A stretch of DNA of 64,000 nucleotides from Margaritispora aquatica (lineage: Eukaryota > Ascomycota > Leotiomycetes > Helotiales > Discinellaceae). Below, piece after piece: positions 26,390-41,460 of the stretch. The stretch spans positions 88,779-152,778 of the forward strand of contig VJWN01000039.1 of NCBI GenBank assembly GCA_007644065.1. The letters run 5' to 3'. Made by a program: the position numbers and the translations under genes. The stretch's first letter is position 1; each line of letters opens with the position of its first letter. Under the pieces are notes generated by a model that was given only the letters and a program-made list of their open reading frames with translations, had not been told where the DNA came from and searched no databases.

Positions 26390-26973
26390 TTAACTATTAT
26401 TTCAAAGTTATCATCAGAACGAAGATGATTGTTGGAGCTGAGTTGAGCGACATGGTTCAGGCAGGCATATCCTAATCGAGACTAGTGCAAAGTCTCGTTG
26501 ACTGACTTTATCTCAACGACATTGCACTCCACACCCATTCGGCTATCTCCAACAGTCCATCCAACTCTCACGAGACAGACGATATCTAGTCTTACCAATG
26601 GAAGAAGTACTTCAATCCAGCAGTTACTCCTGTGGAAGAATACAACAACGCTTGGTGCCTCGGCAAATCTGGGAAGATCATTCGATGTCTTCATCCACGA
26701 GATGGCGTGAAGAATCAGCCCACGCAGCACGTGAAGCTTCAAGTGACGATTGAACAGGTAACGAGTGATCGAAGATTCTGTCTGATCATATGAGTGATTC
26801 TCTATATATTCCTCGTTTGTGTATTACTGTTTTCCTTTTGCCCCTCAAGTCTACGTAACTTTCGGTCCTCATACCACTTACTACTCACCACCACCACCAC
26901 CAGAAACCAATAACCCAAAGATTAGAGCATTCAGCAATACAGAAACGACAAGATTGCTTATCCAACTTTCAAA
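26390..26973. other. Divergent promoter region
   Basis: 584 bp between two divergent genes. It includes a run of CAC-type triplets near 26890 and a TATATAT element near 26811. No gene seen. Confidence 0.4.
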
Positions 26974-27587
26974 ATGATACTCTTCGAAACGAGCGCCTCA
27001 ATATTCGAATTACTATGGGACATCGCACTTGCACTCTTCATAATTCGACTAGCATTCTTCTACTTCCTCATCAGCTTCCTCACAGGATGTGCCATCGCCT
27101 TCTTCCGAATAGCTGAGCTCCAGCATATTCAACTGCTGACCCAGCCTCAATCCGAAATCATAACCATGCCGATATGGCTTCTTTTCCACGCACTCTGGGC
27201 AAGATACATGATCATCAACTACGAGATCCCCAGAGTCGGTGGCTTTCGACTAGCAATCGGTGGATTGGCACTACTATTCATGCTCACCGCAGAACTACTA
27301 GGAGGTGTCTTTCTGTACAAGCAGGGCTGGTCGGAATGGGTTTGGGAGACAGATCCATTGGCAGCTGGATTGGGCGCAGTGACACTTCTACTATTTGGGC
27401 TAATGCCGACATTGCTCATGGTCTTTGAAGAGGAAACGGACGAGATGGGGGAGACATATCATGGGCATGAGAAGAAGCCAATTGTGGCTGCAGTGTAAGC
27501 GTTATCGAGGGCAGGTTGAATAACCAACTAACGATTTGTAGCCCAGTTGTTGCTGTTGTTTCGAAGGACGAAAAGAAAACGAACTAA
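26974..27587 (+). CDS. Small multi-pass membrane protein, unknown function
   Basis: Exons 26974-27494 and 27542-27587 (intron 47 nt, gtaagc...tttgtag) give 188 residues. Reading through the donor would stop the protein at 174; splicing adds VPVVAVVSKDEKKTN-like sequence with a charged tail, matching the conserved use of GT/AG and a CTAAC branch site. Hydropathy by eye shows about four hydrophobic segments (near residues 10-35, 55-70, 85-105 and 120-145). A GHEKK-rich stretch precedes the tail. I recognise no family. It is probably an integral membrane protein of fungi. Confidence 0.7.
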
Positions 27588-28452
27588 GCTCAAGCTGTAT
27601 TATATGGATAGCGAGGTTAGCGTGCACGGCGCAAGATTCACATGACTCATAGGTCAAATAATGGCAAGGAGCGTTAGTAAAGGCGTTCAGGTTTCATGCG
27701 GTTGTAGGTCAAGGTTTGCTGTATAATTCGGTCGTAACATTATTTTCGTACTTATGGATCTACGAGCATTCCAAGTGGTTCTTCATCAGTTGCTTCATTC
27801 TATTCTCCGCCTCTTTATTCACAGCTTGTTCATTCTTGAGCAAGGTCAACTTGCCTTGGCATCTAAAACGGTACATATTGCTTGGTGCATGATCCATTAG
27901 AGCTTTCCGTGTAAGTTTTAAGCTCTTGGGCTTCACGGAGTATCGAATCTAAACTTGGGATCATTCCATATAGGGATTTATATTCAATCAATCACTTGAA
28001 GAGGTGGATAGAAGTTGAAGGTTTGGTTTGTCATCACATTACCACCAAACTTACGGCGTCGTCTCTTTTCCGTCCGGTCAGCTTCCGACGTCTCGCCTCG
28101 TGCGTGCAGTGAGGATTTTACCTGCATCTCAATCCTCTCATGCCGAGTAAGCAAGACTTGATTGGAGCTGTCAGCAATCATCGGTTGAACGCTTCCATTT
28201 TTAATTCGCTAGCCTTTCACCCGCAAGCAGCGAGCACGACTTTATGATAGCCATTAGTTTTGCCGCCCACTGCCTATAGTTATCCTGGTCCCATTGCTCT
28301 GACTTATGTCCACTCAAATTTTTTAATCTTTTTGGTAAATCAGTATTTTATCTGGTTCTCACAGACAGAAAACCAATCACTGGAAGTAATTGATTGTCCA
28401 CTACTTTATTGCATCGTCGTTTTATTTCTCGGTCCACTTGCAGTTTTTCATC
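27588..28452. other. Intergenic upstream of the aldo/keto reductase
   Basis: 865 bp with no credible gene. A short open frame on the minus strand at 27,984-28,181 is probably accidental. The region contains CGG and CCG triplets (28,060-28,090) but no CGG-N11-CCG. Confidence 0.4.
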
Positions 28453-29613
28453 ATGTCAGTCCCGGTACCAGAAGGGCTTCCTGAGATGCAATATCGCTTC
28501 CTGGGCAATTCAGGCTTGCAAGTTTCAGCAATTTCACTTGGAGGATGGTTGACATATGGTGGGCACGTTGAGAATGGTATGTCCTCTAAATCCTCTGGAT
28601 TCCCAATCCAACCCAACGTGACGAATGCTGTCTCTCACCACCTGGTCCTAGGATAGCGGCTAACCCTTCCGTTACCAGAAAACACATTCGCCTGTATGAA
28701 GGCTGCCTACGATGTGGGTATAAACTTTTTCGACTGTGCCGAATGCTACTCAGTTGGTGAATCTGAGCGCGTCATAGGACAAGCCATCAAGAAGTTTGGA
28801 TGGAAACGCAACAACCTCGTCATCTCTACCAAGATATACTGGGGACAGGACTTTGGCTCCAAAATCAACAACATCGGCCTATCACGCAAGCATATCGTCG
28901 AGGGTCTGAATGGATCTCTTGAACGACTTGGTCTCGAGTACGTTGATCTCGTGTTCGCCCATCGTCCAGACAGGAACACGCCCATCGAGGAGACTGTTCG
29001 TGCTTTCAATCACGTCATTGATCAAGGAAAAGCGTTCTACTGGGGCACCTCTGAGTGGTCTGCGGATGAAATCGCGACTGCGTGGCGTTACGCAGACAAG
29101 CTTGGCTTGATTGGACCGCTGATGGAGCAGTCTCGTTACAACATGCTTGATCGCGACAGAGTCGAGCGTGAGTTCAGACATCTCTACGAGGCGCCTTACA
29201 AGCTCGGCCTAACCACCTTCTCGCCTCTCCATACCGGTCTTCTCAGCGGCAAGTACAGCAATGGCATTCCATCTGACTCGCGATTTGCGCAGAAGGAGAG
29301 TGATCCCATCATCCAGCGTCAGATTGCCGCGATTGAAAACAAAGACGAGGATTGGTTGAAGAAAGTAGAAATGGTGAGGACTTTGGAGCCGATCGCGAAG
29401 AGATTGGGGGTGAGTCAAGCTGCGCTGGCGTATGCGTGGGTCTTGAGCAACAAGAATGTTAGCACTGCTATCACTGGGGCTTCGAAGCCACAGCAGATAT
29501 TTGATGCTGTTAAGGCTTTGGATTTGGTGAAGCTCTTGGATGCTGAGACTTTGGAGGAAATTGATGCGGTGCTGGGGAACAAGCCTCCGGTAGAGACGAG
29601 ACGATTTACATGA
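28453..29613 (+). CDS. Aldo/keto reductase (Kv-beta/AKR6-like)
   Basis: Exons 28453-28576 and 28679-29613 (intron 102 nt) give 352 residues. The NADPH-dependent (alpha/beta)8 barrel has a complete catalytic tetrad: Asp60 and Tyr65 (FFDCAECY), Lys93 (ISTKIYWG) and His136 (VFAHRPD). The C-terminal cofactor-binding segment is STAITGASKPQQI. The sequence is closest in style to the potassium-channel beta-subunit branch (AKR6) and to bacterial YghZ-like reductases. The substrate cannot be told from sequence. As the left-most gene of the sugar cluster, it might reduce or oxidise a sugar or aldehyde intermediate. It is cytosolic, with no signal peptide. Membership in the cluster is inferred from position only. 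Confidence 0.9.
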
Positions 29614-30308
29614 CAAGAAATTTAGAGAAGAACTTTAGAGGAGAATCACTGCATTGCTAATCCCAGCCAAAAAATTATTAGAGAATGATGTGCTCCCAGA
29701 TTTTCTTATGATCTTAAAGCGTACGAATAAGTTCTTGCCCCTTTCTCTTTTCATGAGTCAACAGTGATCAGATATGATGTTTTGGAGGGCTGAATTTCCC
29801 ATATTGATGAATTCTCTGAATGATTCTCCTAATCACAATAGCTATCGACGATTCAAGGCACAAATGTTCTTCATTCCTCCTAGATTCATCTCTCTTATCA
29901 CAGCACCCATTTGTCGAAAGATTCAGAGTGGCTATTAAATCAATGCCTAAATCAGCAAATAAGCAAGCTTTTCTAACAAGCTCGTCAGCGAGGCCTTTTA
30001 AGTAAACAATCCATTTAGTATAAAATATTTTATTAATTAGCGCGCTAATTACTTGATACTTTTTAATTTTATAATTTCCAACTTAGTTTTAGTACTAAAT
30101 TTAATTTTAGTATCCACTTATCTTTTTATATAAGGGACCTATTTTTAGTATCTTAAGAAGGAACACTAGTCAACGTGTTATAAATCAGCTAGCTTATTAG
30201 CGCGACAAGCTATTTAGCGAAACTCTTTAAATAAACAATCCATTCAGCGAAAAATATTTCCTCGCTGATAGCTGACTAACTGACGTAATGGCCACCCTGG
30301 TCAAAGAT
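29614..30308. repeat. Short RIP-mutated direct-repeat element
   Basis: Between about 29,950 and 30,265, an AT-rich core of about 150 bp is flanked by two related segments of about 70 bp in the same orientation. Both begin aaatcagc and share gtaaacaatccattta/taaacaatccattcag and an aaatattt ending. Inside there is a perfect palindrome, attagcgcgctaat. CA and TG are depleted in the core, as in the big RIP block. It is probably a small degraded transposable element (solo-LTR or MITE-like). The first 300 bp after the reductase stop look like a plain 3' flank. Confidence 0.5.
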
Positions 30309-32166
30309 TTATGCATCTTCGTAGATCTCCATGCCGTCAAACACAACCTCGAAATCTGCACGCGAAAATCAGTGTCGGGTCAAGCTAGCATGGCTAACTA
30401 GAATCATCGTGCCAACTTACCTGAAGATCCATGAGCTCCAAATTTTATTGTGTTGGTGTCTCCTTTGTTCAGCCTGAGCTCGACTGGAACTTTGTCGCGA
30501 CATCCCGCTCCTGAGTTGAGCGACGAGAGCTTGATTATCTGGGAGTGGTTGTTGATTGTGATGTACGCCTCGCCAGCTTCAAAGAACCTGTCAGTTGGAA
30601 GTCTTTGGAATTATAGGTGAGGCAACGCGAACCTTGGGCATTGTTGACTTTGTAGTGAAAGGAGATCCACTGAGAGACACCAGTACCTGTGACATTGTGG
30701 AATGTGACCTCGCTATCAAATGCGACTATGGTTTCATTAGCACAGAGGCGTATGAATGGACGTCGTGCCTACCTTTGTTGACAGAACGCTTGCTTACGCA
30801 GTGATCGCATCGTGCAATTGCTAAGAGTATGTTAGGAGGCAAAACAATAATGAGCGCTGAGGTAGTCACTTACTAGCACGGCCAGAAAGAACTGCGTCTT
30901 CAGCTTCATATCTCTTTGCCACAACTGGGTATGAGACGACTCCTGTCTTCACATCAATCTTCCACATGTCATAATAGTCCAGGGTGATATTCTTGGCCCT
31001 GCGCATGGAATTTAGCTTGAGAATTCTTTCATAAGATGTTTTGCTTACACTGAATCAATAATGATCGGAAGCCAGACATAGTTTGAGTCCACGTCACCGG
31101 CTCTGGTCCATCGGTCTCCCATGTAGATCCAAGTTGTCTTCTGGGAGCCGAATATTGGAAGCTCGTGGGTGTTCTGAGAATCGTACGTATTTGTTTCTGG
31201 AGGTGCGATATCAAAAGGCCCAGTCCATGTACCCGTCAGGCCTGTGGCATAGAACATCTTGTTGGGGTTGGAGCGATATCCAGTCTTGTCTGACACAATA
31301 AGGTAGTAGGTTCCCGCATCTTCAATTAAACCCGGTGCTTCCAATTCACCAGAAGCTAAAAACCCTTGAATTAAATTTTGTTTCACTTAAGAGCTGATAA
31401 ATTATCAGAGTGAAGAGCAGACTCACCCAATCGATTGACTCTTGGTCCAATGGTTCCATTGGTGTTGATCAAGTTGATTTGAATCACGTTGCTTTGAGCG
31501 CTGGTGAGAAGATACCAAGCTCCGCTTCCTATTATTATATCAGTACTGCTTTTCGTTATTGGTTAGGCAGGGGTGCTCATCTACCTCCAACATCGCGGAA
31601 CATTCCTTGATCTGAGTATGTTTTGGCACTTGGTGGAAGAGTAACCGCTGCGCCGTACGCGGTATAACCTCCCACCATGGTGTTTGACCTGAGCGTTTGG
31701 AGATGCTTGTCAACCTGTCCGTAGATCTAGAGGAATTTAGAGACTCAGAGCTGCTCTTGATGACCAAATTTTCATCATTTCTAAACCTGTACTCACAAAG
31801 AACTTTCCATTTGGCTTTGCTAGCTTCGGTCTCCACATTTGGCCGACGGAACTTTGTAGTCCCAGATTCTGCCAGTTCAAGAGATCTGTGGACGAGTACA
31901 TTCGTGCGGTGACATCTGGAAAAGGGGGTTTCGGTTAGCAAGCGAAAGTCAAAATTGGATGCTTCTTCAGCTTGTGGGGAGCACTCACTGTCACTATTTC
32001 CTTGCCCCACCCAATAAAAGATACCCCCCCGCTCCATGATGCCACCGCCATGCGCATCAATTTTGTTGCCATCAGTATCGTACCAGATAGCTCCTGGGAC
32101 GATCCATGATGCTGCGAAGACATTTGACACAAGGCCAAGTGAAAGAAACAGATTGGCAAACAACAT
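30309..32166 (-). CDS. Secreted GH43 galactan 1,3-beta-galactosidase-like enzyme
   Basis: Ten exons (32166-31989, 31915-31797, 31726-31585, 31528-31427, 31355-31049, 30998-30874, 30820-30773, 30725-30633, 30576-30421, 30355-30309) join in frame to 438 residues. The signal peptide ends near VFA/A at residue 18. The GH43 five-bladed propeller begins with WYDTDGNKIDAHGGGIM and holds MWRPK, LEAPG (Glu186, likely acid) and SQNTHELP (Gln241). The Glu186 to Gln241 spacing of 55 equals that of the acid and Gln I recall for the Phanerochaete exo-beta-1,3-galactanase (GH43_24). The last ~135 residues (YEAEDAVLSG... to FEVVFDGMEIYE) look like a CBM35-type galactan-binding domain, the same architecture and length as that enzyme. 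It should release galactose from arabinogalactan side chains outside the cell. Intron 8 uses a GTTCGC donor and skips the first AG; only then does the frame hold. Confidence 0.85.
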
Positions 32167-33016
32167 ATTTTCGTTGAGACTCAGTGAGGCACTAGTGAAA
32201 GAATTATGAGGTCTGGTAGCACGTTATTTGACTTTCTGAAGGAAATCTCTCCTTCATTATGTACATCTAATAGAATCACGCTTCATGAGAGAAGTCTTGG
32301 TCTCTACCTATCTGCCTAAATTCATATTGATGCTTGGAAACTTGTAGTGGACGGGTTTCAAGAAACTCCGCTGGCATCACGAGATCACTTTACCATGGCC
32401 ACCAAGCAGAGACTAGAAGTTCCTCTTCCTTGCTGTTCTTTGCAAGGTTGCCATGGAATTATTTGTTTCCTTCGCTGGTCGGGAAATGTTTGAACGTGAG
32501 ATCGGCTCCACAGCCGAAATCTTCAAGGATAGTGTATGTGCGGGGTATGCGTTCGCATTGGGACCCTGCCACCTCGTCCTCGCAGGTACTCTCTCAATCT
32601 GTGAGGACATACCCCCTCCATATGGAGTAACAGGGGTGGTCGGCATATCCGTCTTGGCTAAAGTTTGCTGACGGATACGGAAAACAAGGGTTCGTGCTGA
32701 TCCGCTCACACATCAGATTCATCGTAAGTCTTCCCAAACAACGAAACCTTAGTGAATAGATGAGATCTATCTTGACGCCAGTTCGGACTGGAAATGCGGG
32801 GTTCTTGCGGTCGGATGTTGTACATTACTCCGATTTCCGAGCAATGGACAATGCCGTCAAGTTTTGGCGATTATGATATCTTGTCGGTAGTGAGGAAAAT
32901 GCTCGAATCGTGTACTACTCGCTTCTTCTCACTCAGAATACAGAGTTCGCGACTCATAAATCTACTATCATAAATTGAATCTTGGACCCCAGCTAGAACC
33001 AAAACTCGGCATAGAC
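32167..33016. promoter_or_regulatory. Divergent promoter: GH43 and dioxygenase
   Basis: 850 bp between two divergently transcribed cluster genes. It holds many CGG/CCG triplets: CGG-N13-CCG near 32352, CGG-N8-CCG near 32503, CGG-N5-CCG near 32641 and CGG-N15-CCG near 32813. These could be Zn2Cys6 half-sites. None has N11 spacing. Short open frames at 32.3-32.7 kb look accidental. Confidence 0.4.
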
Positions 33017-34171
33017 ATGACAATGGCAGTATCAGACTTGTCAGATCTAAACGATTTATATGTGAATGACGGAAAACTCCTGCCCCATCAGGTTGCTACC
33101 CTTCGACCTTCACAGCTTGACGAGCCATTGGAGGTCTTGCGAAAACGCTTCCAAAATGATGGATATCTCTTCTTGAAAGGTTTACTTCCACGGGAGGATG
33201 TCTTGAAAGCTCGCGAGCGATATTTCAACCTGATTTCACCAAGTGGTGTTCTTGCACCAGGAACCCTTGCTGTTGATGGAATCTTCGATAAGTCAAAAGC
33301 TATTTCAGATTTCCCAGGAATCGGGGCCGGACCTACAGACGAATCTATCAAACCGAGCGCTTCTGGCGAGCTATTCTTGGAATTGGCAAGGCAGGCTCAT
33401 ACCGAAGACTGGTATGCCGAGACCTTTTGTCACTTGCCTGCTTTAAGGAGCTTCATTGCCAAGTTCACGGACTGGGGTGAAGATACCATGCAGCTGCGAC
33501 GAAGCCTTCTGAGAAATAATATCCCGGGCTCAGTAGCTATTGGACCACATTATGATCAGATCTTTTTGCGATATGGGGATACCACGAATCTGACTGCTTG
33601 GGTTCCCATGGGGGACATTGCAGTGAAAGGAGGAGGCCTTATCTATTTGGAAGGCAGTAAGTTCAATCCATGAGATGACTGCCAGCACCTAGCTCATTTG
33701 TGAAGGTCAAAGTATAGGTTCAGAAATGGAGGCAGACTTTGGGAAGAATGCAAGGGCCGCTGGCTTCACAGAGAAGGAGATTAAGAGTGCTTACAACAAG
33801 AATATGATGGCAGGAGGCCTTCTTTCCACCGCACCTGCTGCTTTTGCCGAAAAATACCAGCGGCGATGGATGGTGACGAATTACGAAGCTGGTGATGTCG
33901 TGTTACACTCCTGTTTTATGGTAGAGTCTTTCCTCTCCTTTCACAAAACACATCTTATCTCAAGCTCTAATGATCCTCAGATTCATGCTTCTACGGTCAA
34001 TCATGATCCACAAAACATCATTCGGTTAGCCACAGATCTTCGCTTTTGCGATTCTTCAAAACCTTATGACCTGGTGAGTGTCTGCTCAGAAGGTTTCCGA
34101 GTCATTCCGAGGCTAATGTCGAATAGCGATGGGCCAATGATGTTGAGGAGTTTAATGATGATGGGTTTTGA
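33017..34171 (+). CDS. Phytanoyl-CoA dioxygenase (PhyH) family protein
   Basis: Exons 33017-33656, 33718-33920, 33981-34073 and 34127-34171 give about 326 residues. The upstream open frame starts at a TTG, so the first ATG (33017) is chosen. The double-stranded beta-helix of Fe(II)/2-oxoglutarate oxygenases is supported by GPHYDQI (His178-x-Asp180, two iron ligands) and the distal IHASTVN...IRLATDLRF segment (His283, Arg296 or Arg302 for 2-oxoglutarate). The C-terminus RWANDVEEFNDDGF followed by a stop is the usual end of these fungal PhyH proteins. The substrate is unknown; hydroxylation of a small metabolite is expected. Its place inside a sugar-catabolic cluster is unexplained. Reading through the introns truncates the protein, so automatic models may split it. 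Confidence 0.85.
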
Positions 34172-34645
34172 GCATGTGCTGTTAGTAAGGAATTGGGGAC
34201 GTTCAATGCTGCTTCAGTGTATCCAAGCCATAGTTTCTCATCAAATGCTAAAAATCACAATACTCTCCATTGGCTCAAGTGAAATCCTAGTCAACTGAAA
34301 GATCCTGTGTTCATTAGACGTTGCTCATCACGAGAGCGTCAAGAATACCAATATATATTCAAGCTCAACACTCGAGGTCCGAGCATCTATCAATTTCACG
34401 ATTCATGTAGATTAGCGGCTCATGTTATACTTCAAAACTATACACCGTTCAATAAATTCACTATAAATAGTCTGCCTTTAAGATATTTCAATCAATTCTC
34501 ATGGTCACTTATAGAAAACGTGAGGTTTTTTTCAAAGTTCATTTTCGCAATTGCAGCAAATAGTTCGCTGCAGAACTGAAGGCACCATGAATTCTAGCAA
34601 GTATTCAAGACAAACAACAAAACTTTGAACTTGATGCATCTCGAA
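34172..34645. other. Intergenic, convergent 3' regions
   Basis: 474 bp between the stops of the dioxygenase (+) and the beta-galactosidase (-). AT-rich in part, with no gene seen. An open frame at 34,307-34,579 does not start with a supported context. Confidence 0.4.
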
Positions 34646-38001
<3,356 letters not shown>

Positions 38002-39128
38002 GACGAGATATCCAAGCAAAGGAGAGTGAAGAAAATAGATTGGATATCAAGCACTTATGCGAACTTCTTTTAATGTCTATCTGTTTGTTGAGAAATAAAT
38101 TCTGAACACTTGTGATCGATCGATGGAGCTTCCGAGAGCAGCTCTTCAATTGGATTGGTAACTAGATAGTGAATCTAGTGCGGTAAACTCGTTACAATGG
38201 CTCCGAATGGATTCAAGAACGTTCAGGAAGCCGGAAGATTATTGGGCTTACCCCATGTCACTCTAGCCACTGTAACCCCCCCTATAGTAGCCGAACGGTT
38301 CCACTCTCGCCTATCCGCGAAATCCTCTGTCACATACCCGCCTGTCGATCCGTCTGTTCTATGGCGTGTGATACCAGTAGATTGCTCATCAATCAGAAAC
38401 ATCCCACCGGAGCAAAATATCCTGAAAAGATTTCGGCTTGACACGAGATGTTTTTGGGGCTGGAAAACAATGCTCCGAGCTGTACCCTCAGACACAACTA
38501 CCCCGCAGCACCCACTTTATGAGAAACTGCCAAGTGATGACATCAAGCCACGTTTATGAAAAGAGCCATGTGACTATCGCCTTAGATATCCTTGCTTGGT
38601 GGAGGTAGCGGATACACTATCTTTAAAGACCTTACATGGGTTCAGATGAATACAAAATCGCTTATTGACAAAAACCACAAAAACAGCTTAGCGAATCACG
38701 TCTCATATGCTTTAGGTAAATTTTTTATATTAGTCCGATTTTATTTTTAAGCTGTTCTATGTGTAAATCGGAGTTATCCACTTGCTCTGTGTAAGTTAAC
38801 AGCTATTGGTGTAAGAATGTTCGGCAACGAGAGAAGTCTTGAAATGATATCTTAACAACAGCACAAGCATTAATTCTTTGTAGGAACCCAATTAACCTCT
38901 TGTTATAACGAGTGTGATGTAATGAAATGGCTCTAATTCGTGTGATTTGTTCCCGGTAAACCGGTGAAATTTGGATTGATTGTCAACTTTTTTATTTACT
39001 TCCTTATTCCCTAACTTGTTCCATTTCCCCCATCTCAAGAAGCCCCGAACTGCCAATATATGCACCCAAGAATATGATAATAAGTACCAACACTCGAAGT
39101 GCACACAAGTGAATTTTGAAAAAAGTCC
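38002..39128. promoter_or_regulatory. Upstream region of the beta-galactosidase
   Basis: 1.1 kb between the beta-galactosidase start (-) and the acetylesterase 3' end (-). CCG/CGG triplets cluster at 38,180-38,420, including an everted CCGAACGG near 38,290. A 120-codon ATG-initiated frame at 38,197-38,559 overlaps this region and is not supported as a gene. The part from 38.6 to 39.1 kb is AT-rich with no feature seen. Confidence 0.4.
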
Positions 39129-40071
39129 TTAAGCAGCAATTCCATTTGCCAACTGATAAGACATAGTCTCATTACGGAGTGTCACTCGTTTGATATCGCG
39201 GTACTTGGCGACCAAGAGGTCACTTACCATCCGTCCGAAAACAATCGTACCCCAAGGATTTAGATGTGTTTTGTCGGTGCCAATGTAGTTGTAAGTTTGA
39301 GCAGCCTGGATGATTATTCGAAGTCAATATAATGGACGATTGTGTGACAAATTAAACTCAAAAGGGAATATGCAAGAATTGAGTGAGCTTACGGCTTTTC
39401 CAATGGCATTAAGGTAATCGGTTGAAGCTTTATTCAAATCAATGAAACGGGTTCTGCCAACTGTATTGGCTGCCACGGCTCGAACCACATTTGCTTCATC
39501 AGCAAGGCTTTCAACGACGGTCCCATTGACGAAGGTTCGTCGAGAGAGTGGGCTGATGAGAATCTATTATATTGAATCAATAGACGAATCTTTAGAGCCA
39601 ATGCTCACGGGTGTAAGAACTTACGGGGATCGCACCAGCGGCTGTGACTTGGTCGACGAAGTTGTAAAGACTTCCGTTGTATGCAGCTTTGTATGCAGCA
39701 TTCTTTTGGTCATTGTGGCCAAACTGACAGGTGACAAAGACGGTGTTGTTCACTTTGTATTCGGCAATCTGACTGAGAATGGTTGCAAAATAGGCTCCTC
39801 TCAAGTAAGGTGTCAATGATGCCCCACTGTCTCCGTAGTTGAAACCAAATGCGCTTGGCTTGAGGGTATAGTTCAGGAACCCATCGCCCCATCCTATATA
39901 TCCACAATCAGTATTAGCTAGGAGATCATGTTTGATCACTCAGGCGGTGGAACTACCAGCTGGTTCGTGGGTTGTAGAATCTCCTGCGAGAAGAAAGACG
40001 GTTTTCCCCTGCACAACAGAAGCCAAAGCTCCGACTGTAGCCAGAATACTTGAGGCTGACGAAATATGCAT
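39129..40071 (-). CDS. Secreted rhamnogalacturonan acetylesterase (CE12, SGNH)
   Basis: Four exons (40071-39957, 39893-39625, 39563-39393, 39305-39129) give 243 residues, the normal CE12 length. The signal peptide ends near VVQG/K at residue 22. The SGNH hydrolase motifs are GDST (nucleophile Ser32), a Gly at NYGDSG (block II), GHND with Asn99 (block III) and DKTHLNPWG with the Asp196-His199 pair (block V). CE12 enzymes remove acetyl groups from rhamnogalacturonan I, exposing pectic backbone and side chains to other enzymes, which suits a galactan/pectin cluster. A TATA-like box lies about 125 bp upstream and a CGG-N11-CCG motif about 360 bp upstream. No single open frame covers the start correctly because the first exon is short, so automatic models can miss the signal peptide. 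Confidence 0.9.
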
Positions 40072-40195
40072 GATGCAAGATTAAGTTGGAATGCTGGATC
40101 TTGATGATTTGCCGAGTTTCTTCAAAAACAAGATGTCTGTGTAGGTTGGAAGGAGTCGATGGGAGCAAACAAAAATTCACGGCCAAGTGAAGAGC

Positions 40196-40203
40196 TTTAT
40201 ATA
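40196..40203 (-). promoter_or_regulatory. TATA-like box of the acetylesterase
   Basis: TATATAAA on the minus strand, about 125 bp upstream of the ATG at 40071. Confidence 0.45.
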
Positions 40204-40429
40204 GAACGATTTACTTTCCGTTCCCCACTGACGAGATGAGTTTTTCTATTGTATCATACTTTCGCACTGCGGGCTATTTGGTTTCCGCTGCCTATACTCC
40301 AGAATTGGTCATGCAGCTCGGCATTGCACTGGTACGTTGGGCAGCGAAGAATTGTATTGTATCCATTTCCCCGAATTGTTCCCAAAAGCTAACGGAAGAA
40401 TTGACTTCAACGAAAGAAGAGATTAAACA

Positions 40430-40446
40430 CGGAGTCTTTTACTCCG
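40430..40446. promoter_or_regulatory. CGG-N11-CCG (Gal4-like geometry) site 1
   Basis: CGG, exactly 11 bases, CCG. This is the half-site geometry bound by Gal4 in yeasts. It lies 359 bp upstream of the acetylesterase start and about 1 kb upstream of the permease start. One such match is expected by chance every few kb, so binding is not shown. Confidence 0.35.
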
Positions 40447-41460
40447 CACACGGCCATAAGGAGGCTTTTGGTGCTAAGTAGTCTCAGGTTCTTCTAAGCA
40501 AGAATTTACTCAGTTGTAGGTTTGGTTTTGCTAAGCGAGGATGTGGCAACAAACCCAAACCCCATACCCCACACTTTTCACCCCGCACATGGGTTCAAGT
40601 CCTAGTTCTTTCGCTATGTATGACTGATAGCTGCATGTATTTATAATTTTGAAAAGGTTATAGTAAATTTTAAAGCAAGAAATACAATATCAAACACATA
40701 TATACACAAAACGCGTTAAAGTGCGTTGATAAATTGATACACCACGTAAATAGTACGAAATATTACAATTAAGTCCACAGTAATTTAAGAGTTTTACCCA
40801 GGGATCAAAGCGTGACCAACTTTGGGAACAATTATTCACTTAGCTCAAACCTGATCTCCACTTTTTCAAATATTTGCTTCATGACTTTCAGCTGTGCCTA
40901 CATAAGGCACTTTGTGCATGGTGTGCTTTGATCATCGGAAAATTATTACTCAGCTCCACACAAAATATTCAAGACTGCTCAGCGGATCATCCCAGTTTGA
41001 GCCTTGATCATCGATAGAATCAGCTTCCAGACAGACAGAGCTCTTCGGATCGTTCTTGCGGTCAACACTGCACCTACACGCGTCCGGCGGGATGGAAACC
41101 AGGGTTGCTAGTAAAAGAAGGTCACGTATCCTTGAGTCTCGCATATCCGTCTGCAATTCCGACGCCTCCTCCGCGTGGGAAGACTTGGCGCTCGCTTGCG
41201 AGTATGGAGAACGCCTGCACCCCAGCATTTGATGGAGATATTGAAATGGCATGAGGATGGTCAGAGTGAGGACTGTATCCACTTCCGTCTCCACCTCCGA
41301 GTTTCGTGGGTGGAGAAGATTGTTATTGGGATCTAGAACTATCAAAAAGAGCAAAGAAGTCCTGCTTGGAAATGAAATAAAGTCTTGTCAATCATAGCAC
41401 TTCCTCCCTCCTCTTGTGCAACGGAGACATTTCGTGCTTTACTCGTCTAAATAATTCAAG
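40447..41460. other. Remainder of the acetylesterase/permease divergent region
   Basis: About 1 kb of upstream sequence for the permease. The 40.6-40.8 kb part is AT-rich. A minus-strand open frame at 40,950-41,354 lacks an ATG start and is not accepted. A B-box-like GGTTCAAGTCC at 40,592-40,602 has no tRNA fold around it. Confidence 0.4.

Noticed and set aside
38197..38559. 120-codon ATG-initiated frame upstream of the beta-galactosidase
   Set aside because: The minus strand is also open here, no domain is visible, and it sits in the likely promoter. RNA evidence would be needed to accept it.
40592..40602. B-box-like GGTTCAAGTCC, possible tRNA
   Set aside because: No A-box at the right distance and no matching acceptor stem, so no tRNA fold can be drawn.
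40950..41354. 134-codon minus-strand frame before the permease
   Set aside because: It begins with TTG, not ATG, and shows no recognisable domain.
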